From Alicyclobacillus pomorum DSM 14955 (lineage in GTDB: Bacteria; Bacillota; Bacilli; Alicyclobacillales; Alicyclobacillaceae): a stretch of 50,407 nucleotides of DNA. Both the position numbers and the translations under genes were made by a program. Positions 6,810-13,298 of this stretch are shown here, piece by piece. The notes beneath the pieces were generated by a model. It saw only the letters and a list, made by a program, of their open reading frames with translations, was not told the DNA's origin and did not search any database. Location: the NCBI RefSeq assembly GCF_000472905.1, contig NZ_AXAR01000019.1:187-50593 (forward strand), in the 5' to 3' direction. Within the stretch, counting starts at the first letter, position 1. Every line of letters starts with the position of its first letter.

Positions 6810-7775
6810 GTGCGATTACTGCGAGCCATTACGTTTCTGGTCCTCGTTGGGATATATGCGTTCATCTCGAGTTCTCTCCTCATTTTTCACGGCCCGTTCG
6901 ACGGTCTGCGGGAATACGTAATTGACTCCTTCACCACCTCGCGGCACGGATACTTGTTGCGGCCGCTGTCCCTGTTTACGTTGTCCCAAAAAGTCATTGA
7001 TGCACACGATCCAAACCTGATGAACGGACAAGCCGGCATATCGTCGTTGGCGCAGGCGGAGAGAGATTTCCGAAGCCTCACCGGCGATAACCGAATTGAG
7101 CTGCAAACATACAAAGGCAGTACGTACACGGCGAATATAATGCTGATTCACGATCCGCTGCGCGTGAAAGTGGCGGTAACGAAATACCTGGGCAACGTCG
7201 GCCAATCGGTGAGCGAGATGGTCCAGGAACAAGGCGCCGTAGCGGGGATTAACGGCGGCGCGTTTAAGGATGTCGGTTGGCAAGGGACCGGCGGTGTTCC
7301 GCTCGGCATCACGATTGCGGATGGAAAAGTCGTGGAGTCAACCTCCAGTCAGCAACCGATTATCGGTTTGACGAGGAACGGGGCTTTGATTGCAGGAACC
7401 TATACGCTGCCGCAACTGAAGCAGCTGAATGTCGATGAAGCGCTGTCGTTTGGCCCTGTGTTGATTCAAAACGGAAAGAATCTCATCCATGGCACCGGCG
7501 GGTGGGGTTACGCACCGCGCACGGCCATCGGCCAACGTGCGGACGGAACCATCATCTTCGTCGTGACCGACGGTCGATTTGTCCATGGCCCTGGCAACGT
7601 CGGGGCATCGCTCGCGGACATCGCGCAACTGATGCAGAACTACGGAGCGGTTGTAGCCGCCAACTTGGACGGAGGATCTTCTACAACGATGGTGTACAAC
7701 GGCAAGTTGGTGAACGACCCGACGGACATCCTCGGCCAACGGAAAGTCGCCACAGCCTGGATTGTCACGCGGTAG
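6810..7775 (+). CDS. Phosphodiester glycosidase family protein (NAGPA domain, DUF2233)
   Basis: This 321-residue protein has one N-terminal membrane helix (LLRAITFLVLVGIYAFISSS), a linker, and an extracellular NAGPA domain from about residue 100. Visible family motifs include GINGGAF, PLGITIADGK, FGPVLIQNG, APRTAIGQ and ANLDGGSSTTM. Family members cleave or remodel glycosyl phosphodiesters in exopolysaccharide or wall glycans. GTG 6810 has AGGAGG seven bases upstream. It is first of three tightly spaced genes, with a deacetylase third, which points to modification of a surface polysaccharide. The substrate is unknown. Confidence 0.88.
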   Translation: MRLLRAITFLVLVGIYAFISSSLLIFHGPFDGLREYVIDSFTTSRHGYLLRPLSLFTLSQKVIDAHDPNLMNGQAGISSLAQAERDFRSLTGDNRIELQTYKGSTYTANIMLIHDPLRVKVAVTKYLGNVGQSVSEMVQEQGAVAGINGGAFKDVGWQGTGGVPLGITIADGKVVESTSSQQPIIGLTRNGALIAGTYTLPQLKQLNVDEALSFGPVLIQNGKNLIHGTGGWGYAPRTAIGQRADGTIIFVVTDGRFVHGPGNVGASLADIAQLMQNYGAVVAANLDGGSSTTMVYNGKLVNDPTDILGQRKVATAWIVTR

Positions 7776-7787
7776 GGGGTGCGGTAC

Positions 7788-8801
7788 ATGACGAAGAGAA
7801 GAAGGCGATTCATTGCAGCGTTGATTTTAGCCTGTACACTCGTGACCATCGGAGAATGGGCGATATTTTCCCACTACGACGCCTTGGTGAGTGGCAGGGA
7901 AGTCCAGCCATCCACGGCGCAACCCAAACCGATGGAGACATTCAAGAACATCCACGTGCTGAACGACAACCCGAAGCTGGTGGCCTTGTCTGAGCATGGG
8001 CAATTGTTGGCTTATGTCGATCCGCAAAATACCCTCCGCGCGGTCGACACCACCAACGGCAAGGAAGTGTTCAGCAAGGCGCTGAATCACCAGGCGACGG
8101 AACTAGACTGGATTGGCGACGACAGCGTGTTTGTCGGAACGCAAATTGACGAAGGGTCTTCCACCACGCTGGTTCTCAATACCATCAACGTCAGCTCTGG
8201 AGATGTTCGGACCATTCACGAGTTCCAAGGGTTCTCCAAGTCGGCGAAATTCCAGGCCATCACATATAGCCCGTACACCAACGACGTGTACGTGCTCATC
8301 AGCGGCGATACAAACAGCGTAATGTATCATTTCGATACTAACGGCGAAATGCACCAAGTCGCTTTAAGTGGTCGCTATGTGACCAATGCGGCGGTCACGC
8401 AAACCACGGACACCTTGTTCTTTCAGGACAAGGCCGAAGGTACAGACAACGTGCTGAAGTACGACAAAGGCACGACCCAATTGCTTCACCGTAACAGCCG
8501 GATTCTTCGCGTGCTCAACGACACGCTGTTCTTTAGCGTGTTGGACAGCAGCGGGAACGTCGTCCGCATTGACGAAGAGCACGACGGCGTCACCTCGGTC
8601 TTCATGACGCTCGCAAACCCGGCGCCGGCAGACAAAGTGTTTGTGGACGACGACGGCCACGTGATTGTCGTCTCTGGCAACGCCTATACGGACGAGCGGA
8701 CGAATAAAACGACGTCTTTGCCGCAGTATAATAATCTGTCCATCCGTGACAACGCCATGATCTTTTTTGGCGATGATGGCAAAGTGACCGTCGTATCTTA
8801 A
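7788..8801 (+). CDS. membrane-anchored beta-propeller-like protein of unknown function
   Basis: The 337-residue protein begins with a basic TKRRRR segment and one helix (FIAALILACTLVTIGEWAI), so most of it should be outside the cell. The rest consists of repeated ~45-residue units with alternating beta strands, Gly-Asp turns and phrases such as LLAYVDPQNTLRAVD, DWIGDDSVFVG, VYVLISGD and DDDGHVIVVSG, suggesting a WD40/YVTN-type propeller. I recognise no named family. ATG 7788 follows GGGGGTG, 12 bases after the glycosidase stop. It may act as scaffold or ligand-binding partner for the flanking glycan enzymes. Confidence 0.75.
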   Translation: MTKRRRRFIAALILACTLVTIGEWAIFSHYDALVSGREVQPSTAQPKPMETFKNIHVLNDNPKLVALSEHGQLLAYVDPQNTLRAVDTTNGKEVFSKALNHQATELDWIGDDSVFVGTQIDEGSSTTLVLNTINVSSGDVRTIHEFQGFSKSAKFQAITYSPYTNDVYVLISGDTNSVMYHFDTNGEMHQVALSGRYVTNAAVTQTTDTLFFQDKAEGTDNVLKYDKGTTQLLHRNSRILRVLNDTLFFSVLDSSGNVVRIDEEHDGVTSVFMTLANPAPADKVFVDDDGHVIVVSGNAYTDERTNKTTSLPQYNNLSIRDNAMIFFGDDGKVTVVS

Positions 8802-8822
8802 TTCGTCCAGGAGGGATGAGGC

Positions 8823-9644
8823 ATGCACAAACTCAGCGGGGTTCAGCGTGCCTTCGCCCGCAGGTGTCTTGCTTGCGGATGGTGGTTGGGTGTGGCTGCG
8901 CTCCTCATTCAGGCTGGCAGTATGCCACACGCGTTTGCGAGCACGGCAACAACGCGTCTGATTTCGCAAACCAACCACCCTCCGAAGTCCGTGGGCCAAC
9001 ACGTGAATCTGAGCAGGATGTTTCCTGGAGTGGTGTACTACCATGGGCCGGCTTCGCAAAAACAGGTTGCGCTCACGTTTGACGACGGACCGGACATGCG
9101 ATATACACCGCAGATTCTCGACATTCTCAAAAAGTACCACGTGAAGGCCACGTTTTTCGTGCTTGGATTCCGCGCAAAAGCGCACCCTGACATGGTCCGG
9201 CGTATGGTGCGAGAGGGACACACCATCGGGAATCACTCGTGGAATCACTTGGACCAAGTCCGCCTGGCCCCGGATAAAGTCCGTGATCAGGTGGTGCGAG
9301 CGGATAAAGTATTGTACCCGCTGGTGGGCTATCACCCAGAACTGTTCCGGCCCCCGTACGGCAAAGCGGACCCAGACACCGTTCGCATCATCTCTGGCAT
9401 GGGGTACAAAGTGATTGACTGGTCGGTCGACACCCGCGACTGGGCCGGCACCCCTGTCCCCGCCATCTTGTCTCTGGTCCGCAAGGAAGTCCGGCCAGGC
9501 GGCATCATTCTTGAACACTGTGCTGGCAACGCCAACGTGGACCTGAGTAACACCGTGCAGGCACTGCCACAGGTGATTCAATACTTGAGAGCGCAAGGCT
9601 ATCAGTTGGTGACCGTACCGCAGCTGATTGGTACTGAGCGATGA
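8823..9644 (+). CDS. Polysaccharide deacetylase (NodB/CE4 family)
   Basis: The 273-residue secreted or anchored protein has an N-terminal signal or anchor (residues 15-40) and a NodB domain from 80. It keeps the CE4 metal and catalytic motifs: TFDDGPD (85-91, D87 and D88), HSWNH (138-142), RPPYG (176-180), IDWSVDTRDW (198-207). Motif 5 is ILEHCAGN, with the catalytic His but an unusual following Cys. CE4 enzymes remove acetyl groups from GlcNAc or MurNAc in peptidoglycan or exopolysaccharide. GGAGGGATGAG lies before the ATG. It is the last gene of the three-gene unit, closed by a strong terminator. Confidence 0.92.
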   Translation: MHKLSGVQRAFARRCLACGWWLGVAALLIQAGSMPHAFASTATTRLISQTNHPPKSVGQHVNLSRMFPGVVYYHGPASQKQVALTFDDGPDMRYTPQILDILKKYHVKATFFVLGFRAKAHPDMVRRMVREGHTIGNHSWNHLDQVRLAPDKVRDQVVRADKVLYPLVGYHPELFRPPYGKADPDTVRIISGMGYKVIDWSVDTRDWAGTPVPAILSLVRKEVRPGGIILEHCAGNANVDLSNTVQALPQVIQYLRAQGYQLVTVPQLIGTER

Positions 9645-9648
9645 AAAA

Positions 9649-9672
9649 AGCCCGCCGAAGCGGGCTCCATCA
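9649..9672. terminator. bidirectional terminator
   Basis: A 7-bp stem AGCCCGC-CGAA-GCGGGCT (9649-9666) has T-rich sequence downstream on the plus strand and six T's on the minus strand. It ends the deacetylase gene and the convergent small gene. Confidence 0.85.
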
Positions 9673-9675
9673 TTT

Positions 9676-9861
9676 TTATTTTGATTCCGATTCGACTTGG
9701 AATACCGATGTAACCTGACTTGGATTTATCCAGATTCCCTTGTCAAGTTCCACGACAGCTAATCCAGCGTGAGCCGTACGATTCAGCCTGTCTACTACCT
9801 CGTTTGCCTTTCGATTACTGAGTTCTAGCTTCTGGCCGTCTGACAGAAATATTCTTACCAT
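9676..9861 (-). CDS. small hypothetical protein (61 aa)
   Basis: Start ATG 9861 lies behind GGAGGGTGA, and an in-frame GTG nine bases earlier is possible. The product is a soluble 61-residue protein with a mixed pattern: VRIFLSDGQKLELS, then a helix, then AVVELDKGIWINPSQVTSVFQV. This suggests two short beta hairpins, as in small SH3/Sm-like folds. No family was recognised. It is a single gene ending at the bidirectional terminator. Confidence 0.65.
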   Translation of the reverse strand: MVRIFLSDGQKLELSNRKANEVVDRLNRTAHAGLAVVELDKGIWINPSQVTSVFQVESESK

Positions 9862-9960
9862 TTCTATCACCCTCCAGATATCTCATTGTACACCACATGG
9901 GCTTTCTCTGCATGGCTTTGCACACCATGTAGGTCATCGTCTGGGCTGGTCGTGTGGTTG

Positions 9961-9985
9961 AAAATAAAAAAACTCGCGAAGCGAG
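9961..9985 (-). terminator. terminator of the His-rich gene
   Basis: On the minus strand CTCGC-TTC-GCGAG is followed by TTTTTTTATTTT, 16 bases after the His-rich gene stop. Confidence 0.8.
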
Positions 9986-10001
9986 CATGTGACGTACGTT
10001 G

Positions 10002-10250
10002 TCACCCGTGATGGCCACCGCCACCGTCAAATCCACCATCAAAGCCACCGTGATGGTGATGAGCGTGATGGTCTCCGTATTGCGAATGATCTACATGATG
10101 GTGATGATGTTTGTGACAGTCAGCATCGATAGGGTCATACACGTTGGTGTTGTCATCGATGCGTCTCTTCCTGCTCCACTGCTGCCTTGTTGCTGTCATA
10201 AGACTTACGCCAATCAATACAACAAAAACGACGACAATGACCATACCCAT
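10002..10250 (-). CDS. His/Gly-rich single-pass membrane protein (82 aa)
   Basis: AAGGAGGCGAC sits 8 bases before ATG 10250. The product has one N-terminal helix (VIVVVFVVLIGVSLM), a basic patch (RQQWSRKRRI), and a tail in which His, Asp and Gly dominate: CHKHHHHHVDHSQ, HHAHHHHGG, then FDGG repeats. Such a tail would be outside or just under the membrane and should bind metals such as Ni, Zn or Cu. No family is assigned. The ribosome site and a dedicated terminator support a real gene. The repetitive GATGGTGATG-type codons could also allow slippage. Confidence 0.7.
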   Translation of the reverse strand: MGMVIVVVFVVLIGVSLMTATRQQWSRKRRIDDNTNVYDPIDADCHKHHHHHVDHSQYGDHHAHHHHGGFDGGFDGGGGHHG

Positions 10251-10491
10251 AGAAGTCGCCTCCTTCGATGAGAACAGTATAATCGAAAAAACCTGTCAGT
10301 CCGAATGGCTCTGACTGTATCATCCGCCCACTGCACGACACCGCCCCGGTATGGTGGCAGGGCCGGTGGACTCGGCCGATTCACAGGGCCAATGTAATAA
10401 AAAGAGCACCGGCCGTAGCCGATACCCTGGGTCATATGCAACAAGGCATCCGCCGCAGCGAGTGCTCTGTCAATATATTCACTTTCATGTC

Positions 10492-10626
10492 TTAACACAC
10501 AGGCGTTGTTGTGCAAGTCGTCGTATATCCGCCGTGATGCGGAATAATCAGGAAGAACAGCACGAAGATAATCAAGAACACGACTGCCCAACGGGTGAAA
10601 CCACCAAACACTCCGCCATCGTACAA
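10492..10626 (-). CDS. YjcZ-like small membrane peptide (44 aa, TTG start)
   Basis: A short gene starts at TTG 10626 with AGGGGGTG seven bases upstream. The product opens MYDGGVFGGFTRWAVVF, continues with a strongly hydrophobic helix (FLIIFVLFFLII), and ends in a Thr/Cys-rich tail. A glycine-rich start followed by one helix is typical of YjcZ-type small sporulation proteins of Bacillota. The assignment rests on pattern only, and the Thr/Cys tail is unusual for that family. About 240 bases downstream hold no recognised gene before the His-rich protein. Confidence 0.6.
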   Translation of the reverse strand: MYDGGVFGGFTRWAVVFLIIFVLFFLIIPHHGGYTTTCTTTPVC

Positions 10627-10678
10627 GGACCTACACCCCCTTCAACCAGCATGACACATTCTACGTATCCATGAACCG

Positions 10679-10906
10679 ATGCGAAGCGGCGAGTGTCCTG
10701 TTTGCTGCTACCGCAAACGGCCGCGCCGAAAACAGACAGAACCCGACAATTTCGTTACATTGATCAGATCAGAGGCAGGTGCTCATCGGAGTGCATTTGC
10801 CAACTACGAGAGAACAAGCGTGGACTTCCAAGACGCCTACCTGCCAGCGAAGTCCGTTGAATCAGGAATTGAGATTATGACGTTTGATCAGGACGACAAG
10901 AAGTGA
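10679..10906 (+). pseudogene. PIN-domain toxin (VapC-like) C-terminal remnant
   Basis: The open frame encodes an unremarkable N-terminal stretch and then AFANYERTSVDFQDAYLPA followed by GIEIMTFDQDDKK. This matches the C-terminal end of PIN domains (hydrophobic-D-x-x-D-A, then V-x-T-F-D-x-D). The first two thirds of the domain, with the first catalytic Asp, and any antitoxin gene are missing, so it is a decayed toxin fragment. Only about residues 40-75 are informative. Confidence 0.55.
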
Positions 10907-10917
10907 GGCGGTACTTA

Positions 10918-11508
10918 TCAATTTCTTTCTTTCAACTTCGGAATCCGAGCCATGACGGCGGACATGGTGAATTGGATGCACGGGATGTGTGGGGATTGCA
11001 CGACATCGTCGCCAAGGTAGACCTGCTCCAGTTCGAAGTGACCATCTTTCAGTAAGTACTGCTCCAGAAGTTCATTGGCTGGATCTACAATCCACATCTC
11101 AGGTACTCCGTAATAGGCGTAGATATCCTGCTTTTTGCCTCTATCCCGGACCGCGGTAGACGGTGACAAGACTTCCACCACCAAGTCCGGTGGTCCTTCA
11201 ATGCCACGTATGGTAACCATGTTCATCCGGTTGCGATGTACCATGACGATATCCGGCTGCAAAGTGCTGTGTTTGGACAGGATGACGTCCAGCGGCGCGT
11301 TCAGGACGAGGTATTCTTCATCACATGCGTACAGAATCTTTTGTAGCTCGGTACTGACCATCTGATGCACGGTAGATGGGGCAGACAGTAGGAGCAATTC
11401 ACCATCCAAGAGCTCGTAACGTCCGGCTTCCTCAGGGATGGCGGCATAGTCTTCGTACGTGTGACCTTGTTCACGAATCAGCGGTGTCCGCGGCTCGCGT
11501 TTCGGCAT
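10918..11508 (-). CDS. Uma2-family (DUF820) restriction-endonuclease-fold protein
   Basis: This 196-residue protein has the Uma2 pattern: YELLDGELLLLSAPS near 32-46, LQPDIVMV near 86-93, PPDLVVEVLSPST near 107-119 and Y-x-x-x-G-V-x-E-M-W-I-V-D near 132-144. D/E-x-K-type catalytic positions are visible as D...EV...K. These proteins are frequent in cyanobacteria and some Bacillota, probably nucleases; their role is not known. ATG 11508 with GAGGTGAG upstream is preferred over the longer frame beginning at 11529. Confidence 0.85.
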   Translation of the reverse strand: MPKREPRTPLIREQGHTYEDYAAIPEEAGRYELLDGELLLLSAPSTVHQMVSTELQKILYACDEEYLVLNAPLDVILSKHSTLQPDIVMVHRNRMNMVTIRGIEGPPDLVVEVLSPSTAVRDRGKKQDIYAYYGVPEMWIVDPANELLEQYLLKDGHFELEQVYLGDDVVQSPHIPCIQFTMSAVMARIPKLKERN

Positions 11509-11681
11509 GATGCTCACCTCTGGCTTCATCGTAAATCACCAGGAACTTCCTGTCCATTTTCTGAAGAGGATAGATTTCACAGTTGTCCGCGATGTAGACA
11601 TGCCATCCTATTGATACGGACACTTTTTTCGTAATACACTTATTACAACGGAGCGATGTACCTATCGCTGAAACTGAATAT

Positions 11682-11814
11682 GAACCTTCGGGGCAGGGTG
11701 AGGCGAACGCCAATTCCCGACCGGTGGTGACGCTGCAAAGCGAAGTCCACGAGCCGCAAGGCAGGAACTGGTGAGATTCCAGTACCGACGGTATAGTCCG
11801 GATGGGAGAAGGAT
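11682..11814 (+). promoter_or_regulatory. FMN riboswitch (RFN element)
   Basis: Landmarks of the FMN aptamer are present in order: TTCGGGGCAGGGTG (11687-11700), AATTCCCGACCGGTGGTGA (11712-11730), GAGCCGC, GGTGAGATTCCAGTACCGAC (11770-11789), and AGTCCGGATGGGAGAAGG (11795-11812). P1 closes as CCTTC/GAAGG. It controls the EamA transporter downstream through the terminator at 11871. FMN binding normally causes termination. Confidence 0.96.
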
Positions 11815-11870
11815 ACGCATAAACCTAGCGATACTTCGAAAAATCGAAGGAACGCTGGGTTACTGTGCTA

Positions 11871-11912
11871 TGCCCTGAAGAACTGCGATTTGTTCTTCAG
11901 GGCATTTTCCTT
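11871..11912 (+). terminator. terminator of the FMN riboswitch
   Basis: A 13-bp stem TGCCCTGAAGAAC/GTTCTTCAGGGCA with an 8-base loop is followed by TTTTCCTT. A preceding hairpin (11827-11859, AGCG...CGCT around CTTCGA/TCGAAG) may take part in switching. Confidence 0.88.
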
Positions 11913-11957
11913 GATGAAGGTTCAATTCAAAACTCTGTGGGAGAGAGGGTTTTCGAA

Positions 11958-12911
11958 TTGGATGGACAGTTGAGTGTACTACAAAAAGGTCAATCGGTAT
12001 CCGCACGTGGGGTTTACCTGGTCGCGCTTGGCGCAGCGTTTTGGGGACTGGATTCGGTATTGATTACTCCCTTGGTCAAAGCGCTCACCTCGAGTCAAAT
12101 CGTCTTCATTGAACACGTCATGTTGGCGCTGTATGCCATCCCCGCCCTCTGGGTCACGCGCAAACATCTATGGAAACTCAGCATTCGGCAGTGGGGGGCC
12201 ATCCTCTTCATCGCCTGGGGTGGGTCTGCGATTGCGTCCATTCTCTTTACCCGCGCGTTTCTGTACGGGAACCCCAATGCGATTCTCCTGTTGCAGAAAC
12301 TACAGCCTGTGTTCGCGGTGCTTATGGCACGATGGTTGCTGCGGGAGCGGCTCACAAGGCTTTATCCGATGTACCTGATTCTTGCACTGTTGGGCACGTA
12401 CTTACTGACATTTGGTGTTTCCCTGCCGCACGGCATCTCGGACATCCGGTTGGTTGGAGCTCTGTTGGCGCTTGGGGCTGCCGGGTTGTGGGGTGGATCG
12501 ACCGTGATGGGAAGGTACCTGCTCTCCGATCTTCCGTTTGAGACGGTCACGGCCCTCCGGTTCATCGTTGCGCTGCCGTTGCTGCTGGCATTCGTCTGGG
12601 GGAGCAACTGGGGCACGATGGTCCATCACGCGATGAGCCCGGCCGTCCTGCTGAACCTGGTGTTTCAGGCGCTGCTGCCGAGTCTGGTCAGCCTGCTGCT
12701 CTACTACTACGGCCTGCGGCAGACGAAGGCGTCCTACGCGACGATTGCAGAGCTGGCCTTTCCCGCGTGTGGCTTACTGCTGAACTGGTTGGTCTTGCAC
12801 CAGGCTGTCACGGTGTGGCAGTTCATCGGCTTCGCCGTCATTTGGGTCTGTGTGGCGCAGATTGCCCGGGTAGACGTAAAGCGGCCAGAACAGGCGGTGT
12901 CGGTGGCGTAA
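11958..12911 (+). CDS. EamA/DMT-family transporter, probable riboflavin transporter (RibN-like)
   Basis: This 317-residue membrane protein has ten predicted helices in two EamA repeats, with typical signatures ALGAAFWGLDSV, LQKLQPVFAVLMARWLLRER and ALGAAGLWGGSTVMGRYLL. The start is taken as TTG 11958 behind GAGAGAGG; the longer frame reaching 11865 begins inside the terminator and cannot be the natural start. Control by an FMN riboswitch, with no riboflavin biosynthesis gene attached, points to uptake of riboflavin. RibN, an EamA protein under FMN riboswitches in other bacteria, is the precedent. The substrate is inferred from regulation. Confidence 0.88.
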   Translation: MDGQLSVLQKGQSVSARGVYLVALGAAFWGLDSVLITPLVKALTSSQIVFIEHVMLALYAIPALWVTRKHLWKLSIRQWGAILFIAWGGSAIASILFTRAFLYGNPNAILLLQKLQPVFAVLMARWLLRERLTRLYPMYLILALLGTYLLTFGVSLPHGISDIRLVGALLALGAAGLWGGSTVMGRYLLSDLPFETVTALRFIVALPLLLAFVWGSNWGTMVHHAMSPAVLLNLVFQALLPSLVSLLLYYYGLRQTKASYATIAELAFPACGLLLNWLVLHQAVTVWQFIGFAVIWVCVAQIARVDVKRPEQAVSVA

Positions 12912-12960
12912 GCGAGGTAGCATGTGTGAATGAGACCTGAGTGCCATCGCAATAACACAA

Positions 12961-12996
12961 AAAAGGATGCCTTGATGCTGATGGGCATCCTTTTTT
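12961..12996 (+). terminator. rho-independent terminator
   Basis: AAAAGGATGCC pairs with GGCATCCTTTT around a loop of about a dozen bases, followed by a T run. It lies 50 bases after the EamA gene. Confidence 0.85.
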
Positions 12997-13298
12997 GGTG
13001 GTGCCTGACCCACGAGCGAGCGTGTCAGGCGGTTCTATTGGAACGTTGTTCGGCAGTTGGTTGATGCCTGTGCAGTCTCGACAATGGTTTTGCGAAGATT
13101 TTTCCATTGATTCAGACCATAAAACTGGACAAGCGCTAAACAAAATGGGTGGGTTTCCTCTGAATGGTTGTTACCAATGAATATAACCAATGTTAACATT
13201 TATTACAGTATTTGTTTCATGACAAGTGACATCACGCCGTGCTATTTTTCTCTCGCTTACTAATTTTCTAGCATACATATTAGGAGGAACGAGCACGG
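12997..13298. other. intergenic region upstream of the LysM hydrolase
   Basis: No gene was seen. The distal part is AT-rich (about 13170-13230). AGGAGGAACGAG at 13281-13292 is the ribosome site of the next gene. No clear sigma-A promoter was found; a sporulation sigma factor would fit the gene's likely role but I cannot mark its boxes. Confidence 0.3.

Noticed and set aside
10214-10591. 125-codon open frame on the minus strand overlapping the His-rich and YjcZ-like genes
   Set aside because: It has no ribosome site or recognisable product, and it overlaps two better-supported small genes in other frames.
11865-11957. Upstream extension of the EamA transporter to 11865
   Set aside because: The extension would begin upstream of and run through the riboswitch terminator; TTG 11958 has the ribosome site.
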